Assembly: GCA_002069815.1 (NCBI GenBank)
Contig: MWCB01000009.1
Coordinates: forward strand, 1 to 52,895
Direction of reading: 5' to 3'
DNA: 52,895 nucleotides
Source: Tenericutes bacterium ADurb.Bin239
GTDB lineage: Bacteria; Bacillota_I; Bacilli_A; RFN20; CAG-826
In this document: one piece after another, positions 32,843 through 42,516 of the stretch
Layout of the letters: each line of letters opens with the position of its first letter
Position numbering within the stretch: position 1 is the first letter of the stretch
Notes under the pieces: generated by a model
Told to the model about the DNA's origin: nothing
The model's database searches: none
The model's input: only the letters and a program-made list of their open reading frames with translations
Translations under genes and position numbers: made by a program

Positions 32843-34162
32843 ATGACCATTAATTTTGATGTGCTTGATCGAAGTTTAAAACCACGTTTGCTAAGCGCAA
32901 CAACGACGGAACTTGCCTACCTTTTTACTGAAAACGAAAAACAACGTTATCGCATTTTCCTTTTAATTGGTGTTAAAAAGTTTAGTGAAGCCTTTATCTT
33001 TCTAGATGATGATTTGCAAGTTGATTTCTTTGTTAGTTTAAAGAAAATAGAACAGCAACAACTTATTAACTGTTTAAGCGTTAATGATATGAAAGATTTC
33101 CTAGAATTATTCCCAGAAGAAGAACGACTAAACTTATTCAAACTTGTGGAACGCAAGAGCGCGCAAGCTGTTATTCGTTTACTAAGTTATGACGCTGATA
33201 GTGCGGCGTCAGTTAGTTCTCCCCATTTTATCTCATTCCCCATTACTACAACGGTTAAACAAGCGACTTATAATACCATCGCTAATGCGGCTGAGAATGA
33301 TGAAATTGATGTCATTTTCTTCCATGATTTAAATAATCGTTATGTGGGAGCGACAACGATTAAAGATTTAATTGCTGCTCGTTCTACGACGCCAATTGAC
33401 GAAGTTATCGACACTAATTTCCCCTATGTCTATGAAGATGATAAAGTAACGAAAGCATTGAAAGTAATTAGGGATTACGACATCTTAATGCTCCCTGTTT
33501 TAACTCATGACGGGGAAATGATTGGTTTTATTTCTGAAACAGATGCCCTTAATTTAATGACTGAATCACACGAAAACATAATCCGACAAATGGTTAAGGT
33601 TGCGGAAGACGATGATAATCTTCCAGCGTACAAGACCGCCCTTACGCGCTTACCGTGGCTTTTAGTTCCCGTTATATTAAACTTGCTTATTGCCGCGACT
33701 CTAACATCATATGAAGGACTTCTAAGCGCCTTTGTTGGATTAGTATTATTCCAACCAATGATTTTAGGAATGGCGGGAAACATTAGCACGCAAAGTATGG
33801 GGGTTACGATTCTCAGTATGCATACGGGAGAGATAAAACTTAAAAAGCATTTTGGGAGAGAGTTTTTGATTGGAGTCCTTAATAGTTTGGCCTCGGGCAT
33901 CGCTGGGTTTGGGATTGTATACTTATTCCTAACGATATTAGGTCAAAGTAATGCTTTAATGTATGCCCTTGTTGTTGGTTTAGCGCTGATGGTGGCGATG
34001 ACTATTGCTTCGCTTGCGGGTGTTCTTACTCCAATTATTCTACGGGCGATCAAACTTGATGAAAAAGCAGCATCAGGTCCGCTTATTGCTACAATTAATG
34101 ACTTCTTTGCGTTACAAACATATTTCTTAATCGCAACACTATTGTTAGTGATTTTAAATTAG
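32843..34162 (+). CDS. mgtE: Mg2+ transporter MgtE copy 2
   Basis: An intact 439-residue magnesium channel: N-terminal superhelical domain, CBS pair (about 135-250) and five C-terminal membrane helices, with the pore signature FQPMILGMAGNISTQ. AAGGAGG precedes the ATG, 14 nt after copy 1. The tandem arrangement implies duplication; CBS sequences differ enough that the two copies may have different Mg2+ set points. Confidence 0.92.
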   Translation: MTINFDVLDRSLKPRLLSATTTELAYLFTENEKQRYRIFLLIGVKKFSEAFIFLDDDLQVDFFVSLKKIEQQQLINCLSVNDMKDFLELFPEEERLNLFKLVERKSAQAVIRLLSYDADSAASVSSPHFISFPITTTVKQATYNTIANAAENDEIDVIFFHDLNNRYVGATTIKDLIAARSTTPIDEVIDTNFPYVYEDDKVTKALKVIRDYDILMLPVLTHDGEMIGFISETDALNLMTESHENIIRQMVKVAEDDDNLPAYKTALTRLPWLLVPVILNLLIAATLTSYEGLLSAFVGLVLFQPMILGMAGNISTQSMGVTILSMHTGEIKLKKHFGREFLIGVLNSLASGIAGFGIVYLFLTILGQSNALMYALVVGLALMVAMTIASLAGVLTPIILRAIKLDEKAASGPLIATINDFFALQTYFLIATLLLVILN

Positions 34163-34249
34163 AAATTTAGTTCAACACATAATTCAATAATTTTTTAGAA
34201 TTGTTTTGAATATAGGATGTTACAATGAAATCAAGGTGGATATAAGACA

Positions 34250-34675
34250 ATGAAAAAACGTAAAGCATTACTAATATTAGGAATTATATTTGCGGTCCTT
34301 TTAGGTGGATTTGGAATTACTTATTTCGGGTTTTTTGGACCGTTTTATGTTAATTTACGCCCTGAATCTGTAGCGCAAATATCTTTTATCCATAATTTCC
34401 ATGCGCTAGAAAAAGAATCAGTTAGTGAAGAAGATAAAACCGCAGTGCTCATGGAACTTCGTGATATTAAGTATCGTCGTTCGTTAGCGTGTAAGTGCCG
34501 TGGTAATTATATGATTAGGATTGAGTATGTAGCTGGAAACGCTGTTGAATATGATGGATATTTTTTTAAGCGGATTAACGCTGAAGGTGTAGTAACGAAA
34601 GCGTTTTGGACCATAGAACAAAATCAAGAATTATCGGATATTTATTTAAAATACTTTCCCATTTACGTTGAATAA
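34250..34675 (+). CDS. single-pass membrane-anchored hypothetical protein
   Basis: A 141-residue protein with a basic N-terminus and one hydrophobic segment (about 6-30), then an extracytoplasmic domain with a CKC pair. AAGGTGG serves as ribosome site. No family recognised; it may be a lipid-free anchored surface protein. A strong terminator follows. Confidence 0.55.
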   Translation: MKKRKALLILGIIFAVLLGGFGITYFGFFGPFYVNLRPESVAQISFIHNFHALEKESVSEEDKTAVLMELRDIKYRRSLACKCRGNYMIRIEYVAGNAVEYDGYFFKRINAEGVVTKAFWTIEQNQELSDIYLKYFPIYVE

Positions 34676-34689
34676 ACTAAATAAGAAAA

Positions 34690-34717
34690 GCCGGCTAGTG
34701 GAAGCCGGCATTTTTTT
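34690..34717 (+). terminator. intrinsic terminator
   Basis: GCCGGCT (34690-34696) pairs with AGCCGGC (34703-34709), followed by seven T. It ends the upstream gene and lies 19 bp from the end of the convergent gene. Confidence 0.88.
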
Positions 34718-34735
34718 ATATGGTGACGATAAATC

Positions 34736-35554
34736 TTAAGCTGTATAATTGGGTCCGAATTGACCTTTATAGTTCCAAGCATCGGCGAGATATTTAGCGC
34801 GATCAAGTTTTTTGGCGCCTTGGATGCCAATGAAGACATTGGTAACACCAGGATGAGCCGCGGAATCAGTAAAGTCCACTTGAATCATTGTCGGGGTTTG
34901 GAAACGCGTTACATCTGCCGATTCGATATCTTCAATTTGCGCTTCAGTAATACCATCATTAATGTAGTAGTGAGTATTAAGTGCATCCCCAGCATATTCT
35001 TCAAAACGGTCTGCATTCCGAAGTAAGAAGGCTTCAAAAGCAGTTTCGGCATAATTATCAAGTGCCACCGTATCCTCTTTTTTCCAATCTTCTTTATTCT
35101 TTTTCTTTAATTCTTGATCAACAAAGATTGTTTTAAGTTCAATTTTGCGACTATCATCAAGCAAGGTTTTGCCATCACCCGCTAAGTATTCAAAGCCTTC
35201 ACGAGCGTCAAGACATGCCGCGCAAGCATCATCCTTTTGGACGAAGACTAAGAAGAACTTTTGTCCTTGTAAAGTGGTACTGCGTCCTTCTGAGTTGTCT
35301 TTAATTTCATCGAGTAATTTATCAGCAGCACTATTTTCAGCCCCTGCCAGTGAAACTTGGAATTGTTTATAATACTTTTCGGCACTATTGTTACGTTCAT
35401 CAATCTTGCGGATACCGTCAACGACACTTGGAATAGCAAAAATGATTCCGAAGATAATGCCAACGATTAAAAGCGGTTGTACCCAAGCTGTTTCTTTAAT
35501 CCAGCGCCAAATACCCGCAAAGAAACCACCAATAACACTTAAGATTTTTTTCAT
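34736..35554 (-). CDS. membrane-anchored thioredoxin-like protein
   Basis: A 272-residue protein with an N-terminal membrane segment (about 22-46) and an extracytoplasmic domain holding a CxxC motif, DACAACLDAREG (CAAC), after a KFFLVFVQ strand, as in thioredoxin folds. A TPTMIQVD segment late in the sequence provides the expected cis-proline. Likely a thiol-disulfide exchange or redox-sensing protein outside the membrane. GGAGG precedes the start. No partner (DsbD/CcdA) gene is in the window. Confidence 0.65.
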   Translation of the reverse strand: MKKILSVIGGFFAGIWRWIKETAWVQPLLIVGIIFGIIFAIPSVVDGIRKIDERNNSAEKYYKQFQVSLAGAENSAADKLLDEIKDNSEGRSTTLQGQKFFLVFVQKDDACAACLDAREGFEYLAGDGKTLLDDSRKIELKTIFVDQELKKKNKEDWKKEDTVALDNYAETAFEAFLLRNADRFEEYAGDALNTHYYINDGITEAQIEDIESADVTRFQTPTMIQVDFTDSAAHPGVTNVFIGIQGAKKLDRAKYLADAWNYKGQFGPNYTA

Positions 35555-35735
35555 TAAATGTTCCTCCTTCTATTGAATAATAGAGCACGTATAATAATAA
35601 CACTCTCATCATATATTTTCAAACAAAAGCAATAATAAAAAAAGTATTTTACTAAACTTTTGTCGAACAATACTCAAATTATCGCTTATTTTTGATTAAA
35701 ACGCCAGTTTTAAAGATAGTTTTTTGCCGTAATAC

Positions 35736-35764
35736 TTTGCAAGTTTTCAAAATATCAATATAAT
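35736..35764 (+). promoter_or_regulatory. promoter of the yitT-like gene
   Basis: TTTGCA (35736-35741), a 17-bp spacer, and TATAAT (35759-35764), 18 bp before the ATG. The rest of 35555-35735 shows no gene. Confidence 0.6.
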
Positions 35765-35781
35765 TTTATAGTGAGGTTAGT

Positions 35782-36816
35782 ATGGGATTTAGAAGTATTG
35801 CACGCAATGTTGATGAGTGGTTAACAAAGCGACCGCGTTTAAAAGTTGTAAGTGAGTGGGTGTATCTTTTTATCCTTGTTACTATTAGTGCTTTTACTTA
35901 TGCTTTAACCTTTCGTTTGTTTATTAATCCGTCACTAGTGACGATTAACGGATTAAATGGCAACCAAATATTATTTGTTGGTGGTGGCGTTTCAGGACTT
36001 AGTCAAAATTTTGTTAAATTAATTTACGATATTATTGGCTATCAAAAAATTAATCTCCGCAATTTACAATCAATTTTATATATTTTCTTCAATATCCCAG
36101 TTTTTTTATTAGGATGGTTTAAAATTGGAAAACGTTTTACAATTTTTTCAATTATTAACGTTGCGCTTGCTTCACTCTTTATTAGTATAATTCCAATTAG
36201 TTGGGAAAGTGCAGTAATTTACGATTCCCAACTAACAAGAACTTTATATGCGGGCATTTTAGGCGGTTTTAGTACGGCTGTTGCCTTTTCAGGCAACGTC
36301 AGCAGTGGCGGTATGGATATTATTGCTTATTATTACGCAAACAAAAAAAGTGAAGGAGTGGGTAAGTATAACGTACTTCTAAACGTCTTTGTTATTGGTT
36401 TTTACTTCGTCTTGAATTTAATTCATCCAAGTTCAAACGTTAACGTGCTAACAAGCAATTTCTCCAACGTTCAAATTGCCATTACGAGCTTTATTTCAAG
36501 TCTTACCTACATTGTCATGAATTCATTCGTGATTGACTTAATTAACGTGCGCAATAAGAAAGCCCAAGTTCAAATTATTACGGAAGATGAAGAATTACCA
36601 AGGATTCTTATTTCTAACTTTCCCCACGGCGCGACCACAGTTAAGGGCACAGGCGTCTATTCACAAACCGATAAGATTGTTATATATATGGCGGTATCAT
36701 CAAATGAAGTAAATAATGTAGTTAGGATTACCCAAAAAGTTGATTCGAAAGCCTTTATTACTGTAACTGATTTACGGCAAGTATTTGGTCGTTTTTATAT
36801 TTCGCCAATTAAATAA
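35782..36816 (+). CDS. YitT-family membrane protein with DUF2179
   Basis: A 344-residue protein with about six transmembrane segments and a C-terminal cytoplasmic DUF2179-like domain (LISNFPHGATTVKGTGVYSQ, then KAFITVTDLRQVFGRFY). The family GG-rich motifs are present (GNVSSGGMDIIAYYYA). Transport function is suspected for the family but the substrate is unknown. TGAGG precedes the start. Confidence 0.85.
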   Translation: MGFRSIARNVDEWLTKRPRLKVVSEWVYLFILVTISAFTYALTFRLFINPSLVTINGLNGNQILFVGGGVSGLSQNFVKLIYDIIGYQKINLRNLQSILYIFFNIPVFLLGWFKIGKRFTIFSIINVALASLFISIIPISWESAVIYDSQLTRTLYAGILGGFSTAVAFSGNVSSGGMDIIAYYYANKKSEGVGKYNVLLNVFVIGFYFVLNLIHPSSNVNVLTSNFSNVQIAITSFISSLTYIVMNSFVIDLINVRNKKAQVQIITEDEELPRILISNFPHGATTVKGTGVYSQTDKIVIYMAVSSNEVNNVVRITQKVDSKAFITVTDLRQVFGRFYISPIK

Positions 36817-36836
36817 AAACAAAGAACCAATAAAAG

Positions 36837-36866
36837 AAAATGCGCTTATAAAAAGCGCATTTTTTG
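36837..36866. terminator. bidirectional terminator
   Basis: AAAATGCGCTT (36837-36847) and AAGCGCATTTT (36853-36863) form an 11-bp stem flanked by A and T runs, serving both the yitT-like gene and the convergent ABC gene. Confidence 0.85.
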
Positions 36867-36883
36867 AAATTAAAGTATTGTCC

Positions 36884-39820
36884 TTAACGCATTCGAATTG
36901 CGTCAATTGGTTTTTTGCGACTAAGACGGAAGACGGGGATAAAGCTAGAGATGAAGGCCACACCAAGGGCAATAACCATCATTAATAATAATTGACGGAT
37001 GCCAACATTAATAAACGAGAGGTAAAGACTAATGCCTTCACTAACGTAGTGATTAATTACTTTAGCGCCAATAAGCGCGCCAACAAGCGCCAGCACAAGA
37101 TTAATCAAGGCGATAATACCGGCTTCATTCATAAAGATGGAGGCCACATCAATGCCACGCGCACCAATTGCCCGCAAGATGCCAATTTCTTGTTTCTTAA
37201 AGGCCACACTTAAAGTAATAAAATTAAGGAGAAGAAGCGAGGCAAAGACCGCAAAGATTATCCCAATAACGACGAATAAGCGGGAAATTACTTCAATGAT
37301 ATCGCCAATGTAGTTGATGAGATAAGCAACTTCATTATTAGTACGATAAAAGATACCTTCTTTGTCATGAAGTAAATCTTCATTAAGTGTTACTAACTTG
37401 GTAATAAGATGTCGTGAATTGCCGTGATAAGTAATCGCCACATCATAAGACCCACGCGCCGCAAGCGCTAAATGAGAGGCATCGGTTTCTTGAACGTAGA
37501 TACTAAAATCTTCCCAAGAGTGATAGTAACGGAAATAATCAAAAGTGAAACCAACAACTCGTAACGGAATTTTAGTAGTTTTATTTTCGGCGTAATCAGT
37601 CAAATCAAAAGAAACACTAAAAGGATTCAGATCGGTTTTAATTCGATTAGCAATGAGGGGTGTAATGGTATTTTTACCAGTAAGTTCAGGTTGGAAAGGA
37701 TTTTCTTCATAAAATGAAGTAAGCAATTGATTAGCGTAAATTGTTCGAAACCTTAACTGTTCTTCGGGAGTCCATGTTTCCGCGGCTGGAACATCATCAG
37801 GACTTTCAAAATCAAAGGCAAAGTAATATTCGCGGAGCATATTTTCAATTGCCGCATCATTAGCGTTAGTGGCGGTAATATTCATAATAAACTGATTTCG
37901 CGCACTTTCAACAGAAGTGTGAAGTCCACCTGGAATATCTTCCCACATATATCTAATTGAACTTATCACGACATCATTTGGTTGTAGATTATCTAAATTG
38001 ATGCCATCATCAAGAAAGATAACATCTTCGCGAAACGCTAAATTTTCCATGCGATCAAATGTGTTTAGATAATAATTAATATCAGGATAATCGGGACTTG
38101 ATAAGTAAGCATACGTGTCAATCGGAGGTTCATATTTGCGATTAATTTCAACGGCTTGATTAAACAAACTTTCATAAACAAGGAGTGCATTATGGAATCC
38201 GTTCCGTAAATATTCGCGTAATTGCATGCTGTTAAATAATCCACGGAGATCATCTTCATTAGTATCATCATCAATAAAACGATCTAAATTTAAATTAGTT
38301 TCAAATACGCCTGTGATGGTGACATCATCATTTAACTTTTTACCAATTAAGTCACCAGGCTCACTAATGGTATGTTTTAAACCATCTTTGGCGGCGTAAC
38401 CATATTTTTTAAAACCAAGATAAACGTATTCAGGAACTGCAACTTCATCGTTTGCACTTGGTAATGTTCCTGCCACTAGGTTTAAGTGAGCTTTATTCAT
38501 ATCTTCGGTGGTTAAATGAAGAATTGAATTTAAACCAAAACCATATACATCATAGTAAAATTCGGGGACTTCATAGAAATTGCCTGAATAACTGTAATCA
38601 ATGGAAATAGCGGGGAAGAAGTCTAAATTATCATCGATCTTTTGCAGTTCGACAATATCTGCGTCATCAAGCCGAAGATCACGGGTGCTATACCAATCAC
38701 CAGTGCTATATTTAACTCTTTCATATTTAGAAATAGCGGAATATTTGATATCAAGGTCAAGCATCGTGTTAATAGTTGAAGGGGTTCGTTTAAATGTAGC
38801 CATAGCGTCGGTTAAACCAAACATGGCAAAGGCGGTGGAAGCTAAAATAATGCTTAAAATGAGGCGGGCCGTTTTATGTTTAAGAGCACTTGCCCCAATT
38901 TTGATGGCTGATTTAAACGGCATCCGTGATTTAATAAGATTTAATTCATCAGTGCGCGGATAAGCTTCAGGTTGTGATGTGTCTTTAAATTCATAATCAT
39001 TATTTAATACCCTAATCAGCGTTTTATCGCGGTTTTGTCGTAAATATTGATTGATTTTGTCTAAATCTTCGGTAGTTAATTCATAGCCAGCGGTTAAAGT
39101 AATACCATCTTCACTGAAGGTCGTTTTCTGCTCTTGAATATCAGGCTTAACTTTGGATACATCGCGAATTACCTTGCCATCACTGAACTCAATAATTCTA
39201 TCGCCATAAGTTTCTGCGAATTCGTGATCGTGAGTCACAACAATAACGAGTTTATCTTCTGATAACTTTTTTAGTGTGTCAAAAAGTTGTTTGCCAGTGA
39301 CACTATCAAGGGCACCAGTTGGTTCATCTGCCATAATGATTTGCGGATTTTTAACAAGGGCGCGCGCGATTGCCACTCTTTGTTTTTGCCCGCCCGATAA
39401 GGTATTTGGTTTGCGGTGACCATACCCTTGCATATCAAGTAATTCTAAAATTTCATTAATCTTTTCGTTTGAGGCTTTTTCTCCTTGCAGTTCTAAAGCA
39501 ATACCGATATTTTGCCCAACGGTGAAATCGTTTAAAATATTGTATTCTTGGAAGATGAAACCGACCATGGTATTACGGTAACTATCGTATTCATTTTGTT
39601 TAAATTTTTTAGTGGATTTACCTTTAATAATTAAGTCACCTGAAGTAGCCTGATCAAGACCACCAATGACGTTAAGTAAGGTTGATTTACCAGAACCTGA
39701 TTTACCTAATACAAAAACCATCCCTGTATCAGGCAAGACTAGGGATACATCATCAAGTGCTTTAACAGTTGGTCCTTTCTTTTGGACATAATATCTTTTT
39801 ATATTGACAAGTTCTAACAT
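36884..39820 (-). CDS. fused ABC transporter ATPase-permease (FtsX-like)
   Basis: A 978-residue protein with an ATPase domain at 1-220 (Walker A GKSGSGKST 39-47, LSGGQKQR signature, Walker B IIMADEP) joined to a permease. The permease has one transmembrane helix (about 325-345), a large extracytoplasmic domain (about 350-840), and three C-terminal helices with an FtsX fold. This MacB-like plan belongs to exporters or mechanotransmission pumps for peptides or lipoproteins. Forms a homodimer with no separate permease gene. AAGGAG precedes the start. Confidence 0.9.
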   Translation of the reverse strand: MLELVNIKRYYVQKKGPTVKALDDVSLVLPDTGMVFVLGKSGSGKSTLLNVIGGLDQATSGDLIIKGKSTKKFKQNEYDSYRNTMVGFIFQEYNILNDFTVGQNIGIALELQGEKASNEKINEILELLDMQGYGHRKPNTLSGGQKQRVAIARALVKNPQIIMADEPTGALDSVTGKQLFDTLKKLSEDKLVIVVTHDHEFAETYGDRIIEFSDGKVIRDVSKVKPDIQEQKTTFSEDGITLTAGYELTTEDLDKINQYLRQNRDKTLIRVLNNDYEFKDTSQPEAYPRTDELNLIKSRMPFKSAIKIGASALKHKTARLILSIILASTAFAMFGLTDAMATFKRTPSTINTMLDLDIKYSAISKYERVKYSTGDWYSTRDLRLDDADIVELQKIDDNLDFFPAISIDYSYSGNFYEVPEFYYDVYGFGLNSILHLTTEDMNKAHLNLVAGTLPSANDEVAVPEYVYLGFKKYGYAAKDGLKHTISEPGDLIGKKLNDDVTITGVFETNLNLDRFIDDDTNEDDLRGLFNSMQLREYLRNGFHNALLVYESLFNQAVEINRKYEPPIDTYAYLSSPDYPDINYYLNTFDRMENLAFREDVIFLDDGINLDNLQPNDVVISSIRYMWEDIPGGLHTSVESARNQFIMNITATNANDAAIENMLREYYFAFDFESPDDVPAAETWTPEEQLRFRTIYANQLLTSFYEENPFQPELTGKNTITPLIANRIKTDLNPFSVSFDLTDYAENKTTKIPLRVVGFTFDYFRYYHSWEDFSIYVQETDASHLALAARGSYDVAITYHGNSRHLITKLVTLNEDLLHDKEGIFYRTNNEVAYLINYIGDIIEVISRLFVVIGIIFAVFASLLLLNFITLSVAFKKQEIGILRAIGARGIDVASIFMNEAGIIALINLVLALVGALIGAKVINHYVSEGISLYLSFINVGIRQLLLMMVIALGVAFISSFIPVFRLSRKKPIDAIRMR

Positions 39821-39898
39821 AATAAAACTCCTTAATATTTTTTCTATAATAAATTATAGCATTATATATTTTTCTGACACAAAATAGACAAATAGTAC

Positions 39899-39904
39899 TA
39901 TAAT
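39899..39904 (+). promoter_or_regulatory. -10 element of the CDF gene, leaderless layout
   Basis: TATAAT with its last base 7 nt before the ATG at 39912, which would put the transcription start at about the A of the start codon. A CTGACA lies 19 bp upstream. There is no Shine-Dalgarno. Confidence 0.5.
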
Positions 39905-39911
39905 ACAACTT

Positions 39912-40778
39912 ATGAGACAAAAGAAACTACGCATGCTTTTAGCGGTAACTCTCGCGCTAAATATTGTCCTAGCCATCATTAAATTAGGAGCAGGGTATTT
40001 ATATAACTCTCCATCATTAGTGGGCGATGGTTTTAATTCCTTTTTTGACATTTTTATCAGCGTTATGCTCCTTATCATTATGAAGACTGCAAGTCGCGGA
40101 CCCGATGAAAACCATCATTATGGTCACCAAAAATATGAAGGCCTTATTTTCTTTGCGTTAGGTCTCTTTATCTTATTTACCACGGTTGTTTTAGGAATTA
40201 ATACAGTTAAAGATTTCATTGCTTACGTTAAAGGTGCACAGTACGTTTTACCTGGCACCGAAGCCTTAATTGTAGCGATTGCAAGCGTCTTAATTAAAGT
40301 ATTTATGTTTATTATTAATTATCGAGCGTATCTTAAATTTAAACGCCCAGCCTTAAAGGGTGACGCTATTAATCATCTTTCGGATATTTTTGCCACTGCG
40401 GTAAGTATTATTTCGATTGTGTTAGCGAAATTTAACTTTTATATTTTTGAGTACATTGGGACTTTAATTATCGTCATTATCATTATTAATACAAGTCTTA
40501 AAATTGTCAAAGAAGCAGCCTATTACTTAACTGATGCTTCCCCAAGTTCCAAAGTTGTCGCCAAAATACGGGATGCTATTTTATAGGTTGAAGGTGTTTT
40601 ATGTGTGGATGACTTAAAGGTAAGACAACATATGAACAACTACTACGTTGATGTTGAGATTGGGGTTAACAAAGAATTGTCGCTGGAAGAAGCTCATGAT
40701 ATCAGCGAAGCCGTCCACAATTATGTGGAAGCAAACTTTAAAGTGCTACACTGCCATGTTCATATTAATCCGCATTAA
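39912..40778 (+). pseudogene. CDF cation-efflux transporter interrupted by an in-frame amber codon
   Basis: The first 224 codons encode a cation diffusion facilitator membrane domain: LVGDGFNSFFDI, HHYGHQKYE and GDAINHLSDI carry the metal-site Asp and His residues. A TAG at 40584-40586 then stops it. Reading on in the same frame gives VEGVLCVDDLKVRQH, YYVDVEIGV and LSLEEAHDI, ending VHINPH and TAA. That is the normal CDF C-terminal cytoplasmic domain, for a full length of 288. The truncated form keeps all membrane helices, so partial function is possible. Likely substrates are Zn2+, Fe2+ or Mn2+. Confidence 0.82.
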
Positions 40779-40904
40779 TTGCTAATACTTTTCGCTTATA
40801 TAAAGTGTGTTTTTAACTTATAAAAAAATTTTTATCAGTTAAGACCCTTTTTTAATTTTATATTATGTATAATATACGTGGATGGTTAAACCAAGGAGGC
40901 AATT

Positions 40905-41531
40905 ATGGTTTTTGAAATAAGACACCCTCTAATTGATGTAAAACTATCAATTATGCGTGATGAAAGAACAAAATCGAAGGAATTCCGCGAATCTCTTGAC
41001 GAAATTGCTTCACTAATGTCGTATGAAATCTTCAAGGACGTTGGTACTTACCCCGCCGCCGAAACGATTACAACGCCAACTGGTGTAACGTTACCCAAAA
41101 TCAAACTAAATAATAAAATTGTTTTAGTCCCTATCTTACGGGCAGGGATTGGAATGGTTGATGGCATAAGAAATATGATTCCAACCGCGCGTATCGGTCA
41201 CATTGGTATTTATCGTGATGAAGTAACTCTCGAACCACACGAGTATTACTTTAAATTGCCAAAAGTAGAAAACCCGCTTGTGGTGGTAGTTGATCCAATG
41301 CTTGCCACTGGTGGTAGTGCAATCGCTGCCATTAGTTCGATTAAGAAACGTGGTTATAATAATATTCGGATGGCAACGCTTGTGGCCAGCCCGCTTGGTA
41401 TTGAAAAAGTGACTAAAGCCCATCCTGATGTGAATATTTATGTCGCGGCGATTGATGAAAAACTAAATGAACATGGCTACATCTTGCCTGGTTTAGGCGA
41501 TGCTGGCGATCGGATTTTTGGAACGAGGTAA
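40905..41531 (+). CDS. upp: uracil phosphoribosyltransferase
   Basis: Converts uracil and PRPP to UMP. 208 residues, normal length. The PRPP loop is VVDPMLATGGSA and the uracil-binding C-terminus includes GDAGDRIFGTR. AAGGAGG precedes the ATG and a TATAAT lies at 40868. It is first in a run of PRPP-related genes. Confidence 0.96.
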   Translation: MVFEIRHPLIDVKLSIMRDERTKSKEFRESLDEIASLMSYEIFKDVGTYPAAETITTPTGVTLPKIKLNNKIVLVPILRAGIGMVDGIRNMIPTARIGHIGIYRDEVTLEPHEYYFKLPKVENPLVVVVDPMLATGGSAIAAISSIKKRGYNNIRMATLVASPLGIEKVTKAHPDVNIYVAAIDEKLNEHGYILPGLGDAGDRIFGTR

Positions 41532-41536
41532 TAAAG

Positions 41537-42502
41537 ATGACTCTAGGTAAAAATGCATGTTTGTTCTCATTATCCGCTAACAAGCAATTAACTGAAGATG
41601 TTGCTGCTCTTTTAGGAATTAAAGTTTCAGAAGCGATTGTGACTCATTTCGCTGACGGTGAAACGCTTTGTGAACCGATTAATTCGATTCGCGGCATGAA
41701 TTGTTATGTCATTCAATCTACTTGTAAACCAGTTAATGAACGATTAATGGAAATTCTTATTTTTGCGGATGCATTAAAGAGAGGATCTGCTAAATCAATA
41801 ACGATGGTGATGCCTTATTTTGGTTACGCACGGCAAGACCGAAAAAATAAACCCCGTCAACCCATTACTTCGCGACTTGTTGCTGATTTAATTTATGCGG
41901 CTAGTATTAATCGGGTCGTAGTTGTTGATTTACATACTCCCCAAATTCAAGGCTTCTTTACTTGTTTAGTGGACGAAGTTACGGCCATTCCTCTTTTAGC
42001 TAAATATTTTAAGGATAAAGTGTGTGATGATTGGGTTATTGTTTCTCCTGACCATGGCGGCATGGCTCGCGCGCGCCAAGTTGCGGAAATTTTAAATAAA
42101 CCGCTAGCGATTATTGATAAACGGCGTAAAAAGCCAAATGAAGCGATTGTTAATCATATTATTGGCGATGTTAAAGATAAACACTGTTTAATGATTGATG
42201 ACATTATTGATACCGCCAATAGTTCAAAAGAGGGAGTGAAAGCCCTTTTAGAACACGGCGCTAAATCTGTGCGGATTGCTGCTACCCATGGTGTCTTTTC
42301 TGCGGGGTCAGAAATTAATTTATTTGAAACTGGAATTTTTGAAGAAGTGGTCGTTACTGATTCCATTCCGCTTGGCCCGCATATGAAGGACAAAAAAATC
42401 ACTGTGTTATCGCTTGCTCCCATGATTGCTAAAGCGATTGAACATATTGAATTAGGCAAACCACTTTCGGTTGTCTACGATATGTTTTCCGATAAAAGCT
42501 AG
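41537..42502 (+). CDS. prs: ribose-phosphate pyrophosphokinase
   Basis: Makes PRPP from ribose-5-P and ATP. 321 residues; VVVDLHTPQIQGFF, SPDHGGMARARQVAE and the PRPP motif MIDDIIDTANS are present. It starts 5 nt after upp. PRPP made here feeds both the upstream upp and downstream hpt products. It differs from the housekeeping pattern in several positions, so it could be a second Prs copy. Confidence 0.93.
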   Translation: MTLGKNACLFSLSANKQLTEDVAALLGIKVSEAIVTHFADGETLCEPINSIRGMNCYVIQSTCKPVNERLMEILIFADALKRGSAKSITMVMPYFGYARQDRKNKPRQPITSRLVADLIYAASINRVVVVDLHTPQIQGFFTCLVDEVTAIPLLAKYFKDKVCDDWVIVSPDHGGMARARQVAEILNKPLAIIDKRRKKPNEAIVNHIIGDVKDKHCLMIDDIIDTANSSKEGVKALLEHGAKSVRIAATHGVFSAGSEINLFETGIFEEVVVTDSIPLGPHMKDKKITVLSLAPMIAKAIEHIELGKPLSVVYDMFSDKS

Positions 42503-42516
42503 AGAGGATGAAGCTT

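Noticed and set aside
39912..40778. Treating the CDF gene as two separate genes
   Set aside because: The part after the amber codon is in the same frame, has no start with a ribosome site, and matches the missing C-terminal domain.
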